In this document: positions 1 through 8,757 of the stretch, piece by piece
Layout: every line of letters begins with the position of its first letter
Position numbering within the stretch: the stretch's first letter is position 1
Source: Chryseobacterium indologenes
Lineage (GTDB): Bacteria; Bacteroidota; Bacteroidia; Flavobacteriales; Weeksellaceae
Length of the DNA: 64,000 nucleotides
NCBI GenBank assembly: GCA_002439165.1
Contig: DJTE01000030.1
Coordinates: forward strand, 70,110 to 134,109
Reading direction: 5' to 3'
Notes under the pieces: model-generated
Seen by the model: only the letters and a program-made list of their open reading frames with translations
The model's database searches: none
What the model was told of the DNA's origin: nothing
Program-made: the position numbers and the translations under genes

Positions 1-211
1 AACCATTTTCCTGCATTGCCGGCGGCATGGATTCTTTTTTCACCACAGAATCCTTTTTTACAGAATCTTTTTCTGCAACAGGATTTTCGGATGAGGAAAC
101 GGTATCTTTAAAAGTATCGCTGATCTTTTCAATTTCTTTTTTACATGAAACCATCAATACAGCACAAAAACCGGCATATAAGAATGATTTTTTCACAGAT
201 ATGTTTTTCAT
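1..211 (-). CDS. Lipoprotein, partial (C-terminus outside window)
   Basis: Only the first 70 or so residues are inside the window; the gene runs off the left edge. It starts with a signal peptide ending in a lipobox-like VSC at about residues 21-23, followed by a Lys/Ser/Glu-rich linker with repeated KDSV units. This is the usual layout of a small flavobacterial outer-membrane lipoprotein. No domain can be recognised in the visible part, so no function is assigned. The ATG lies at 209-211. Confidence 0.65.
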   Translation of the reverse strand, partial: MKNISVKKSFLYAGFCAVLMVSCKKEIEKISDTFKDTVSSSENPVAEKDSVKKDSVVKKESMPPAMQENG

Positions 212-327
212 AAATAAAATAGGTCACTTAGTTTGGCTACCCAGTGCAAATATCAGACCTAAAATTGAATCAGAAAAGACATTCTGAAAAATACCGTAAA
301 AAAACGGTATTCTGATCCTAATCTGTG

Positions 328-1086
328 TTACAGCAGTTTATTGGTTTTGGCGTATGCAAATGCTTCCGCAATGTTGTTTACCCCTATTTTTTCGAAGAGT
401 TTTTTACGGTGGAACTTTACGGTATCTGCCGTAATAAATAATTTCCCGGCTATTTCGCTGATGGTCATTCCGCTGGTATACAGCCGTAAAATTTCATGTT
501 CCCGCTCTGAAAGTTTTATTTTTTCTTCTTTATTCCACTGATCTGCAGCCGGATCATATTTCCATATTTCATCCGATCCTTCTTTGCTCAGCACAATGTT
601 CCCGGATTCGGTACTGTTGGAAAGGGATACGAAACATAAAGCCTTCCATACCTGTCCGTTTTCAGCGAGAAACATGGGGGTAAGCTTGTGATTGACAAGG
701 ATTTCATTCTTTTTACCGTTCATCAGGTGAAAATCGTAGGATATACTGTATTTTTTTCTATCAGAAACCGGGATTTTGTCGTAAAATTCAAATCCTGCCT
801 TATTGATCTTTATCAAAAGTTCCACATCTTCCGGTCTTACGTGCTGAAAATAAAAGGCATATCCAAGCTCCTTTACTTCTTCAGAAGATTTTCCGCACAG
901 GAACAGAGGATTATCGGAAACATACTCGAACGATTTAGTCTGGTAATTGATTACATATAGGCTTTGGTACGTAATTCTCGCAAATGCTCTTACTGCTTCC
1001 AGATAATCTCCGGACTGCGAAAAATCGATCTCAGCATCTCTGCTCAATTCATTGTTTTCATTAAAGAATCTTTTTATTTCGTCCAT
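328..1086 (-). CDS. PAS-domain LuxR-type transcriptional regulator
   Basis: 252 residues. The N-terminal two thirds resemble a PAS sensor fold (about residues 35-170). The last 60 residues are a LuxR/GerE helix-turn-helix, with the typical LSEREHEIL start and a TADTVKFHRKKLFEKIG recognition region. There is no receiver domain, so it is not a classical response regulator; the PAS part probably senses a ligand or a partner protein. This architecture is common in Chryseobacterium as orphan regulators. The promoter at 1144-1175 and the palindromes at 1111-1126 and 1149-1164 lie immediately upstream, so autoregulation is plausible. Confidence 0.85.
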   Translation of the reverse strand: MDEIKRFFNENNELSRDAEIDFSQSGDYLEAVRAFARITYQSLYVINYQTKSFEYVSDNPLFLCGKSSEEVKELGYAFYFQHVRPEDVELLIKINKAGFEFYDKIPVSDRKKYSISYDFHLMNGKKNEILVNHKLTPMFLAENGQVWKALCFVSLSNSTESGNIVLSKEGSDEIWKYDPAADQWNKEEKIKLSEREHEILRLYTSGMTISEIAGKLFITADTVKFHRKKLFEKIGVNNIAEAFAYAKTNKLL

Positions 1087-1110
1087 ATATCCATGAGTAT
1101 TAAAAAACGG

Positions 1111-1126
1111 CTACCCAAAAAGGTAG
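1111..1126. promoter_or_regulatory. 16-bp palindrome, candidate operator
   Basis: The sequence is CTACC-CAAAAA-GGTAG. It has the same form as the dyad at 1149-1164 and lies between the PAS-LuxR start and its -7 box, in the predicted 5' leader. Two dyads of the same design, centred 38 bp apart and beside a regulator gene, look like binding sites. The regulator that binds them is inferred, not shown. Confidence 0.45.
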
Positions 1127-1143
1127 TATTTATTCCGGCAGTA

Positions 1144-1175
1144 CAAATCTACACAAAAGTGTAGCTGTTATCAAA
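1144..1175 (-). promoter_or_regulatory. Promoter of the PAS-LuxR gene
   Basis: On the minus strand TTTG (1172-1175) and TAGATTTG (1144-1151) are separated by 20 bp. This is an exact fit to the Bacteroidota -33/-7 consensus. The predicted leader is about 50 nt. Confidence 0.7.
1149..1164. promoter_or_regulatory. 16-bp palindrome, candidate operator overlapping the promoters
   Basis: CTACAC-AAAA-GTGTAG is a perfect inverted repeat. It overlaps the -7 box of the leftward promoter (1144-1151) and fills the spacer toward its -33 element. It also sits about 23-38 bp upstream of the rightward -7 box at 1187, so a bound protein could affect both directions. Confidence 0.5.
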
Positions 1176-1186
1176 ATGGTGTGATC

Positions 1187-1194
1187 TACATTTG
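1187..1194 (+). promoter_or_regulatory. -7 box (TACATTTG) for the rightward gene
   Basis: It matches TAnnTTTG and lies 35 bp before the ATG at 1229. A translation start at 1181, the longest open frame, would be upstream of the transcript, which supports 1229 as the start. No clear -33 element is visible. Confidence 0.5.
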
Positions 1195-1228
1195 CGAAAA
1201 ATATATACAGTACTGTACACTTAAGAAA

Positions 1229-1618
1229 ATGAAGAATATCTGTTCCTACTCACGGTTTATTTTATGTACAGCTGTACTTGTGATCCTGTTTTCTTCGTTT
1301 CAGATAACCAGAGGACGGCATATTTACCGTAATCACTGGATAATACCGGCTCACAAGGATTTAAAAATAAAGAATTCCTCAAAGGAAAGTCTGGAAACGG
1401 TTTTATACAATTCTTCCCAAACCGCTCCGCTTCAGTATGTCATCAATAACCATGAAATAAAGGAACTGCCTATTAACGATTCGGTCACCGTTAAAGTGAA
1501 TTTCGCCCATGAAGTTTTTATCGTAAATAACTCAAACCATGAGAGTCAATTCAGACTGAAAATTTTAAATAACAGCGGCCGAATTAAAGCAGTCATCCGG
1601 GATCAGTCTAAAAAATAA
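1229..1618 (+). CDS. Hypothetical secreted or membrane-anchored protein
   Basis: 129 residues from the ATG at 1229. A hydrophobic segment at about residues 9-26 may be a signal peptide or a single membrane anchor, followed by a polar beta-rich domain with many Asn and Ser. I do not recognise a family. It is transcribed divergently from the PAS-LuxR regulator across a 142-bp control region, so it may be a regulatory target. The longer frame from 1181 would begin upstream of the predicted promoter. Confidence 0.55.
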   Translation: MKNICSYSRFILCTAVLVILFSSFQITRGRHIYRNHWIIPAHKDLKIKNSSKESLETVLYNSSQTAPLQYVINNHEIKELPINDSVTVKVNFAHEVFIVNNSNHESQFRLKILNNSGRIKAVIRDQSKK

Positions 1619-1856
1619 ATGCTAAACTGGTCAAAATTATCGATCTGATAATCTCTACTATTACTGTCTTACGGCAGTAATTTTTTTGGAAAATTACCTC
1701 AGAGGTGAAAGCTCAGGGCCAGACAAAATGTTCAGTATATCCGGGCCGGAGCCTGAAGATACTTCCCGCAAAGATTCTCATCTCAGACATGCCACAGTTT
1801 ATTTTAAATCTTCGGCAGATCGGACATATTTTTATTCTGTGGTACCCGATCCGTTT

Positions 1857-2696
1857 TTATTCGTTCTCTTCTTTGGAAGAGTTCCATCTCAGGATTCCGT
1901 TTTTATCAAACCGGTAGGTATCTTTATGCCATGCGGCTCCTCCCCTGCATCCGGTTTCCAATAGTTTTTTTGCCTTATTTACCTTTACATCGCATAAACA
2001 TGTACATTTTGAACGTGAATAATCCGGCTCTTTTAACCTGATGAAACGTTTTGTTTCAGGATGGTACAGATAAATGGTGTACATCCTGTAAACTCCCATT
2101 CCGGCATCCGGTACGGAAAATGCGACATCATCATATCCGTCAGAATTATAATCTTCTATAATGCTCTGCCGGGCGGCATCCGGATTTTCTATGGATAGAA
2201 GTTCCAGGTTATCTTTTTTGCCGTTACCATAATCAAAGGTAAGACGGTCATTGTAAAAGTGGTTGAAAGAAATCAATATGCCGTGTATGAGATACTGATC
2301 ACTGCCGTCGTATTTTTCTGTTTTTTCATCTACGGGTTCCAGCTTAAATACCCTGCCATCTTTTTTCCGGGTATAGCTTACATCAAAAAAAGTATGTTTC
2401 ATGAGGGAAAGGCGGTAGGTGCCATTCTCTTTTCCATCGATCATTTCATTCCATACATAATGGTCGGTATCCGGCTGCCCGTCGTCTCTTCCGCTGGTAT
2501 CTCTTGTATAGCTTTTAACCTGTAAAGGAATCGTCCCTTTCTGCCCGGTGTACCGTACAAAAGCTCCTTTACCTCCTGTTCCGTAATAGAATGTTATTCT
2601 GAATTCTTTAGCTTCGCCAACCGATTTAAAAGTAAAGGGCTGTGCATGAGCCGCAATTGCCAGCAGTATACTATATAAAAGGAAAAGTTTTTTCAT
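1857..2696 (-). CDS. Secreted hypothetical protein, XAC2610-like
   Basis: 279 residues with a clear signal peptide (about residues 1-18, ending AHAQ). The C-terminal half contains IEDYNSDGYDD, a calcium-loop style motif as in FG-GAP/XAC2610-related proteins. Two Cys pairs follow in a KCTCLCD segment and near TGCRGG. Probably periplasmic or surface-exposed. The family assignment is by resemblance only. The following minus-strand reading frame (2730-3140) lies just upstream, 33 bp away, and may be co-transcribed. Confidence 0.55.
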   Translation of the reverse strand: MKKLFLLYSILLAIAAHAQPFTFKSVGEAKEFRITFYYGTGGKGAFVRYTGQKGTIPLQVKSYTRDTSGRDDGQPDTDHYVWNEMIDGKENGTYRLSLMKHTFFDVSYTRKKDGRVFKLEPVDEKTEKYDGSDQYLIHGILISFNHFYNDRLTFDYGNGKKDNLELLSIENPDAARQSIIEDYNSDGYDDVAFSVPDAGMGVYRMYTIYLYHPETKRFIRLKEPDYSRSKCTCLCDVKVNKAKKLLETGCRGGAAWHKDTYRFDKNGILRWNSSKEENE

Positions 2697-2729
2697 AAGA
2701 CAGGGTGTTCAAAACCTTTGATAAAAATA

Positions 2730-3140
2730 TTATTTAAATAATACATTCAGCCTGAAATAATAAAATGTCCACAGGATCAGCCAGGGTACATCAAAAATCA
2801 GCAGAAGAAATACTCCCTGTTTATCAAAGCCTTCACCTGCCGTTAAAAAAAGGGAATACACCAATGGAATACTGGGAATCAGAAACCAGCAAAGGGCCGT
2901 ATTCATTTTCCCCTGAAGCGGTTTTAAAAGCGACAAAAGACTGCTCAACGAAAAAACACTCAAAACTAATGTCCAAAAAATAAGAAGAACATATCCTAAA
3001 CCACTCATATCACACATTCTCCGGTAATCTTCAGGCCTTTTTGTGGCATCCAGATAGATGACCAGCAGAATGGCTGAAATCACCGTAGCCAGGAACCACG
3101 TCTTCAGGATCGACCGTAAAATGAACTTTCTTTTAGGCAT
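2730..3140 (-). CDS. Small integral membrane protein
   Basis: 136 residues with four predicted membrane segments (about residues 12-30, 46-68, 84-102 and 111-130). No catalytic motif or named family is apparent. The start at 3140 is preceded by an A/T-rich region with a possible TACTTTAG -7-like box. It may share a transcript with the secreted protein downstream at 1857-2696. Confidence 0.5.
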   Translation of the reverse strand: MPKRKFILRSILKTWFLATVISAILLVIYLDATKRPEDYRRMCDMSGLGYVLLIFWTLVLSVFSLSSLLSLLKPLQGKMNTALCWFLIPSIPLVYSLFLTAGEGFDKQGVFLLLIFDVPWLILWTFYYFRLNVLFK

Positions 3141-3379
3141 TGGGCGTATGTATAGTACTAAAGTAGCAATAAACTATGGAATTAACAAAAATCATAACTT
3201 TCCTGATGAAGAATATAATCTTCCGGAAAAAGAATGCTATATAAACCAGTGTCCTGCTCTAAGTGTCCACAGATTTTGTTTATTAACTGACATAAGCCAT
3301 GTGTACAGAACAGAGCCTAAAAAGTGAGAAAAAGACCTGAAGCCAGTACAATTAAACATAAGACTGCCTTTTAATTATT

Positions 3380-3387
3380 TATATTTG
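3380..3387 (+). promoter_or_regulatory. -7 box (TATATTTG) before the LytS-type kinase
   Basis: Exact TAnnTTTG match 26 bp upstream of the ATG at 3414. A -33 TTTG is not obvious. The rest of the 273-bp gap (3141-3413) shows nothing else I can support. Confidence 0.5.
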
Positions 3388-3413
3388 TAAATAATCTACT
3401 CCATTTAGTAACC

Positions 3414-4703
3414 ATGCAATTTAAACTGATTATTTTAATTTTAACCCTTTTTATATTTCCTGATTCTTTCGCACAAAAAGGAGCTGCCGACAGTTTACAA
3501 ACAGTACTGAAAAAACATTCTGAAATTGATGATCAACGGGTAGATCTGTTAAACACAATAGCCGGCAAAATCAGCCGAACAGATCCGGCAAAAGCTATAA
3601 AATTGCTTAAAGAGTCGGAAGCACTTGCCGAAAAACTGCAATATAATAAAGGTAAAATGGATTGTTATTTACAATTGGGGCAGCTTTATAATGCAGATGA
3701 GCAGTACAAAACAGCAATACATTACGCAGCCCAGGGTTCCATAATAGCCAAAGATCTCAAGCTTACAGACTATAAAAGAGCATTCTTTCTTTTATTGGCG
3801 GAAATTTATTATGATAAAAACAACAGTATATATGAAAAGATTTCGGCAAAAGATTTTCAGACAGAAATAAAATATAAAGCTTTTTTAAAAGACAGTCTTC
3901 ATCAATCTCGGGAAAAGGCAGGTTTTTTAAAAAAGGTAATAGAAAATCAGGAAAGTGAACTGCTGATATCCCGATTACTAATTTTCTTAGGTATTATTAC
4001 CTTTTTAGGATTGATTCTCCTCGGAGTTTATATATCAACGGTCATAAAATCGAGGAAGATAAAAATGGAAAATAAGCAGCTGCTGACTGAGCAGAAATTA
4101 CGAAGATCACAGATGAATCCGCATTTTATTTTTAATTCCATACAAAATATCAGAAGCCTGATCAATGACAAAAAAGAAGAGAGGGCAGTAGATTACCTTA
4201 ACAGATTTTCACAGCTTACACGCCAGATTCTTGAAAGCTCAGACGAAAATTACACTTCCCTGACAGAGGAAGTTGAACTGATAGAAAATTATATAAACCT
4301 ACAACAACTTTTATATAATAAATCGTTTAACTATACGATTAAAGCGGAAGATGCAATAAATACGGATTCCATATTTTTACCCCCAATGCTTACACAGCCA
4401 TTTATCGAGAATGCAATTAAGCATGGTTTAAACGGTAAGTCAGCAAACGGGCTGATTGAGATTAAATTCTATTTAAAAGACAGAAAATTATTTTTCGAAA
4501 TTTCTGACAATGGATGCGGATTCAGTAACGATAAAAAAGCAACCCATCATAAATCTCTGGCAACGATGATCACCAAAGAACGTTTAGCTCATTATACAAA
4601 AAACCGGGATGTTATTTTACAGACCCAAAATATACTTGATCCCAATAAAAATATTATAGGAGCCAAAGTAATTTTTGAAATACCTTATATTTACGAAAAC
4701 TAA
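3414..4703 (+). CDS. LytS-family sensor histidine kinase with TPR-like sensor region
   Basis: 429 residues: signal peptide (1-20), a helical TPR-like periplasmic region (about 35-130), one membrane helix (about 184-208) and a His_kinase (PF06580) module. The phosphoacceptor His is in MNPHFIFNSIQNI. The ATP-binding part has an N box (PFIENAIKHG) and a G1 box (SDNGCGF). This is the common Bacteroidota form of LytS/YehU-like kinase. It is followed after 5 bp by its partner LytTR regulator, so the two almost certainly form one two-component system. The stimulus is unknown. Confidence 0.9.
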   Translation: MQFKLIILILTLFIFPDSFAQKGAADSLQTVLKKHSEIDDQRVDLLNTIAGKISRTDPAKAIKLLKESEALAEKLQYNKGKMDCYLQLGQLYNADEQYKTAIHYAAQGSIIAKDLKLTDYKRAFFLLLAEIYYDKNNSIYEKISAKDFQTEIKYKAFLKDSLHQSREKAGFLKKVIENQESELLISRLLIFLGIITFLGLILLGVYISTVIKSRKIKMENKQLLTEQKLRRSQMNPHFIFNSIQNIRSLINDKKEERAVDYLNRFSQLTRQILESSDENYTSLTEEVELIENYINLQQLLYNKSFNYTIKAEDAINTDSIFLPPMLTQPFIENAIKHGLNGKSANGLIEIKFYLKDRKLFFEISDNGCGFSNDKKATHHKSLATMITKERLAHYTKNRDVILQTQNILDPNKNIIGAKVIFEIPYIYEN

Positions 4704-4708
4704 ACCAT

Positions 4709-5458
4709 ATGCTTCGAGCTATTGTAATTGACGATATTGAGTCAGTAAGAAAAGATAATATTGCTGTTATTGAGACCCATTGTTCCAATATTTCCATTAT
4801 AGGACAGGCTGATTCCGTTGTTTCCGGCATAGATTTGATTAACCGGCTATCACCTGATCTTGTTTTCCTTGATGTAGAAATGCCGGATGGTAACGGATTC
4901 GACCTGCTTAAGAAACTAAAGGTCATTAATTTTAAAGTAATCTTTGTTACGGGGTATGAAGATTTTGCCATTAAAGCTTTTCGCTTTTCGGCCATTGATT
5001 ATCTGCTAAAGCCTCTTAATCCTAATGATTTAAAAGAAGCAGTACAAAAAGCAGAAGAAGCCATCAACAAGGAAGTATTCGATGTAAAGCTTCAGAATTT
5101 ATTTGCCAACCTTGAAAGACCAAAATCTCTTCAGAAACTGATTTTGAAAACAGCCGACAGAATTTATTCGGTCAACATTCAGGATATTGTAAATTGTGAA
5201 TCAGATAAAAACTATACAACTTTTTATTTTATCAATGCCCCAAGACTGGTTGTCTCTACAAATCTAAAAGAATATGAAATATTGTTGAAACCATATAATT
5301 TTTTCAGGTCACATCAATCTCATCTGATTAATATGGCCTATTTTGACCATTTTATCAGAACAGATGGCGGAAATACAATTATTATGAAAAATAAGACTGC
5401 AATACCGCTTTCTGTCCGCAAGAAAGAAGAATTTCTGGAATTGCTTGAAGACCTTTAA
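4709..5458 (+). CDS. LytTR-family response regulator
   Basis: 249 residues. The N-terminal receiver (about 1-120) carries the acidic start IDDIE, the phospho-acceptor Asp in LVFLDVEMPDGNG and the conserved Lys in DYLLKPL. The C-terminal LytTR DNA-binding domain (about 140-248) has the usual FFRSHQSHLINM core. It is encoded directly after the LytS-type kinase and is its likely phosphorylation target. Targets of such regulators cannot be read from sequence alone. Confidence 0.92.
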   Translation: MLRAIVIDDIESVRKDNIAVIETHCSNISIIGQADSVVSGIDLINRLSPDLVFLDVEMPDGNGFDLLKKLKVINFKVIFVTGYEDFAIKAFRFSAIDYLLKPLNPNDLKEAVQKAEEAINKEVFDVKLQNLFANLERPKSLQKLILKTADRIYSVNIQDIVNCESDKNYTTFYFINAPRLVVSTNLKEYEILLKPYNFFRSHQSHLINMAYFDHFIRTDGGNTIIMKNKTAIPLSVRKKEEFLELLEDL

Positions 5459-5460
5459 AA

Positions 5461-5613
5461 CCTTGTTTCAATAAAAATAATTTCCATCAAAAAGCTGACG
5501 GAAAAATTTAATTAGAATATGATGCCGGCGTGACCATTCTTAATCGTTCTGGAAAAGCACCTTCAGATACTTTATTAAAAAATAATATGGAGACAATATG
5601 GGGAAAATCATAA
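5461..5613 (+). pseudogene. Possible decayed C-terminal tail of a polymorphic toxin
   Basis: Read in frame from 5461 this gives a protein-like string interrupted by one TAA (5509-5511). It then continues as LEYDAGVTILNRSGKAPSD and ends WGKS at a TAA (5611-5613). No start codon, promoter or upstream domain remains. The text looks like the extreme end of a nuclease-type toxin module, and it sits directly before an Imm11-like gene, where a toxin C-terminus would be expected. The toxin identity is an inference from position and composition. Confidence 0.35.
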
Positions 5614-5697
5614 CAAATTCTTCAGCTTTGCAAACGCCACCTGACCTTGCTGTTTTTTTATTGATTACTAATGAACATGAATACATAAAAAGCTTTT

Positions 5698-6357
5698 ATG
5701 CAATACTTCAGAATAACTCAGGAAACCGACTTTGAAATAATTGGCCATTATCCCCAGGTGAAAGAATTAAAGATAGGTTTTCATGAAGCAAGGGCCTCTC
5801 AATGGGGTAAAATTACAAGCTGGAAAACGGAGGATGACATACCGGATTTGAATAATTTTATTTTACATTCAAAATCTAAACTAACGGATAATTTATCCAG
5901 TAATTTTGTTATTGAAAGCAACGGATTATTCATAAGCCAAAAATGTAAAGAGGTTTTTAATCAATTCATTGTTAATGGTAGTTTTTATCCTTTAACTTTA
6001 CATAAGCCTGATGAAAAGTATGAGTATAATTTCTTGTGGTATGAAATGGGTGGTAAAAGTACAATAAATTGTAAAGATTCAGATTTTATAGAGTTTAATA
6101 CCATTGAAAAAGAATACGGAAAAACAATTAAAATATCTGATTTTGAAGACTATAAAATTAAATTCAGAAAATTATATACAGAAAAAGAAGATTGGGACAT
6201 CATCCCAAAAACATTAAAATTCACAAGGTATTTCGATATTACTCCAGCTTTCAGAATAGGATTAATCTGCAGCGAAAAAGTAAAAAATGCCATTGAAGGC
6301 AATCAGCTTACAGGATTTGATTTCAGGTCTTTGGATGTAGAAATTTTGTTTGATTAA
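5698..6357 (+). CDS. Imm11-like immunity protein (DUF1629 type), orphan
   Basis: 219 residues, soluble, no signal peptide. It has the features I associate with Imm11/MXAN_0049-type proteins: an N-terminal strand-rich part, a central NGLFISQKCKEVF segment and a C-terminal domain ending in a GFDFRSLDVEILF-like strand. These neutralise cognate polymorphic toxins from inside the cell. No intact toxin gene is present; a possible toxin tail lies at 5461-5613. The gene is more AT-rich than its neighbours and stands alone, as expected for horizontally spread immunity genes. Family assignment is moderate. Confidence 0.55.
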   Translation: MQYFRITQETDFEIIGHYPQVKELKIGFHEARASQWGKITSWKTEDDIPDLNNFILHSKSKLTDNLSSNFVIESNGLFISQKCKEVFNQFIVNGSFYPLTLHKPDEKYEYNFLWYEMGGKSTINCKDSDFIEFNTIEKEYGKTIKISDFEDYKIKFRKLYTEKEDWDIIPKTLKFTRYFDITPAFRIGLICSEKVKNAIEGNQLTGFDFRSLDVEILFD

Positions 6358-6533
6358 ATCTTTGCTTTTCTTGCGTTAAGTCAAATAAATATGAATATAA
6401 AAGAAAAATCAAGTACAACTCAGAGGAGTAAAGGATAGAACATTTTCCTCTTCAGATTAACCCAGACTTTTTGCTTAGTCTCCAACTTTTGCGCCTGACC
6501 GATATAGCTTTGTTTATCAAATAGTTATAAACG

Positions 6534-6558
6534 AAAAAAGTCGCTAAATTAGCGACTT
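6534..6558 (-). terminator. Rho-independent terminator of tRNA-Asp
   Basis: A perfect dyad, 6538-6547 against 6549-6558 (AAGTCGCTAA and its complement), is followed on the minus strand by a run of T. It lies 10 bp past the tRNA-Asp 3' end. A close variant of this terminator and its flank recurs at 9236-9261. Confidence 0.8.
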
Positions 6559-6567
6559 ATACTCTTG

Positions 6568-6641
6568 CGATCCGGACGGGACTCGAACCCGCGACCTCCG
6601 CCGTGACAGGGCGGCATTCTAACCAGCTGAACTACCGGATC
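6568..6641 (-). tRNA. tRNA-Asp (GTC), copy 1
   Basis: 74 nt cloverleaf: acceptor GATCCGG/CCGGATC, D arm, anticodon loop with GTC, TPsiC arm with GGTTCGAGTCC, discriminator G; CCA is not encoded. The sequence is identical to the three copies at 9269-9557. It has its own promoter (6712-6741) and terminator. Confidence 0.97.
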
Positions 6642-6711
6642 AATTTTTAAAGAACTCTCACCTTTGCAGATTTTATTAAAAAAATATCTCTTTGCGTGAA
6701 AAATTCTGATG

Positions 6712-6741
6712 CAAATATATCGAGTTTTTCCTATTCTACAA
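6712..6741 (-). promoter_or_regulatory. Promoter of tRNA-Asp copy 1
   Basis: On the minus strand TTG (6739-6741) and TATATTTG (6712-6719) are spaced by 19 bp, a good Bacteroidota promoter. The mature tRNA starts about 70 nt downstream. The rest of the 308-bp gap (6642-6950) holds nothing else recognisable. Confidence 0.65.
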
Positions 6742-6950
6742 TAAAAAATCAAATTAATTTTCTCGTTTCAGAGCTTATAATAAAAAAAACGCTGATTATC
6801 AGGGATAAAAAATTATAAGCTCTTTCATGGTATACTTAATGCTGTAAATATGGAATATTCCCACACTCCAGACGAATTTCACTCTATTCAGAATACCATC
6901 ACTTATACCGCCGTCTTTTTTGATTTGTGTAATAGAGGGAACCCGTAAAT

Positions 6951-8708
6951 CTATTCTTTAATAAATTTGGAATGATAAGTGTTTTTATCCGTTATTAATT
7001 TTAAAATATAATTTCCGGATCTTAATACAGAGACATCTATCCTGTTATCTTTAAAGTCTGATCCAGTTTCTATTAATCTTCCTGACAGGTCGCAGATCTC
7101 TATTTTTTTAATTTTTTCCGGAGTTCTGAAATTAATAATATCCTTTACAGGATTCGGATAGATTTGGATTTTTGAACCCTGTACTTCCTGCGTGGCTAAA
7201 GAAGAATTACAGCCTGGATCATAGGTATCTCCATCAATCCGCCAATTCTTTGTATTGATGAGATAGTTTCTTGCGGAAACGGCTTCATTGCTCGAGTAAA
7301 CCATTGGCGTATTCCCGTTAAAAAGGATATTGCTGGGGGTATTGATATTATTTGCCCAGCCAATGAGTGTTTTATTATAATTATTACAATCCATTCCGGA
7401 ACCATACAGCATAAAATTGTTAATCAGCCCGCTGGTCGTGAGATTTTTCAAATTCCATTTTCCGAGATTCTGATTGAATTTATCAGCTGCTAAGAACATA
7501 GCGCCCATACCTCTGACATTGGTCGTATCCCAATTTTCAATATTCTGATTAAAAAGGATTGCAAAGCCAAACATACTGGTCATATCTGTAACGTTAGAAG
7601 TATTCCAATTACCGATGGGCTGATTGAATGAAAAAGCTTCATAAAACATAGAAGCCATATTCGTTACATTGGAAGTATTCCAGCTCCCAATAGGTTTGTC
7701 AAATCTGAGCGCGTTTAAAAACATATTATACATATTTCTTACTGACGAAGTATCCCAGCCCCCAATATCCCCGTTAAAAATAGTGTTGCTTTGAAACATC
7801 GATTCCATATTGGTCACTTTTGAGGTGTTCCAATTATTCAGAGATTGATTAAAAGAATTGGCCACTTCAAACATATGAGACATATTGGTTACATTCAATG
7901 TATTCCATTTTCCAATATTCTGGTTGAAAGCAAGTGCACCGCTAAACATATAAGACATGTCTGTAACTTTGGAGGTATCCCAATCGGTTATATCCTGATT
8001 AAAAATATTCGCAGAAAAAAACATGGTTGACATATTGGTTACATTCGATGTATTCCAGTTTGCAATTGATTCATTAAATAAATCGGCATTGTAAAAAGCC
8101 CAGGACATATTAGTTACATTAGTCGTATCCCAATTATTTATTTGTGAATTAGCTCTCAGTCTCGTACATTGATAAAATAAACGGCTTAAGTCACATCCCG
8201 GCAGAAAAACAGGAGTATCTGTGGCCGTACAATCTAAATTGTCACAATGTGTAAACTGTATTTTTTTCCAATTAATATTACCCCATTGTACAATATCCAG
8301 TATTTTCTGTGTATCACCATAAGAACTTGTTGGTCCCTCACTCGTAATACCGTGGAAAACCATTTGTGAAAAATTACCGCTTCCGTTGCTGACCTTAACA
8401 TAATAAGTAGCTTCAGAGGTGTTTGGATTAACAGGAGTCCCAAAATCCAGCAATACCGCATTTCCCACAGTAGATGTTACATGGTTCAATATTCCGTTAT
8501 GAGAAGGAAAACCTGCTTCTTCCCAATAAATTGTATAATCAGTTCCCACTCCCGGAAAGTATACCTGACTATTAGTCGTGTGCTGCATCTGATTGCCAAC
8601 CCACATAAGATAACTGGGATTATTGGGTTTCCAAAGAGTAATAAATTCATTTTGGGAAAAGCAATAAATAACGCAAAAAAGCGAAAATAATGTGTATATT
8701 TTTTTCAT
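6951..8708 (-). CDS. BspA/DUF285-repeat surface protein with type IX sorting domain
   Basis: 585 residues. Signal peptide 1-19. The centre has nine consecutive 25-residue DUF285 repeats of the form NWNTSNVTNMSxMF plus a degenerate tenth. The C-terminal 75 residues are a type A T9SS sorting domain: YPNPVKD start, KKIEICDLSGRLI, SGNYILKLITD, ending KFIKE. The protein should be exported by the Por system and anchored at the cell surface. BspA-like repeats are associated with adhesion to host proteins or other cells, but the ligand is unknown. It lies alone between tRNA-Asp copies, which suggests acquisition at a tRNA locus. Confidence 0.9.
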   Translation of the reverse strand: MKKIYTLFSLFCVIYCFSQNEFITLWKPNNPSYLMWVGNQMQHTTNSQVYFPGVGTDYTIYWEEAGFPSHNGILNHVTSTVGNAVLLDFGTPVNPNTSEATYYVKVSNGSGNFSQMVFHGITSEGPTSSYGDTQKILDIVQWGNINWKKIQFTHCDNLDCTATDTPVFLPGCDLSRLFYQCTRLRANSQINNWDTTNVTNMSWAFYNADLFNESIANWNTSNVTNMSTMFFSANIFNQDITDWDTSKVTDMSYMFSGALAFNQNIGKWNTLNVTNMSHMFEVANSFNQSLNNWNTSKVTNMESMFQSNTIFNGDIGGWDTSSVRNMYNMFLNALRFDKPIGSWNTSNVTNMASMFYEAFSFNQPIGNWNTSNVTDMTSMFGFAILFNQNIENWDTTNVRGMGAMFLAADKFNQNLGKWNLKNLTTSGLINNFMLYGSGMDCNNYNKTLIGWANNINTPSNILFNGNTPMVYSSNEAVSARNYLINTKNWRIDGDTYDPGCNSSLATQEVQGSKIQIYPNPVKDIINFRTPEKIKKIEICDLSGRLIETGSDFKDNRIDVSVLRSGNYILKLITDKNTYHSKFIKE

Positions 8709-8757
8709 TTGTATTTTTTTATAAAACTAAACAGGTCTGTCTAAACAAATTTAATAA

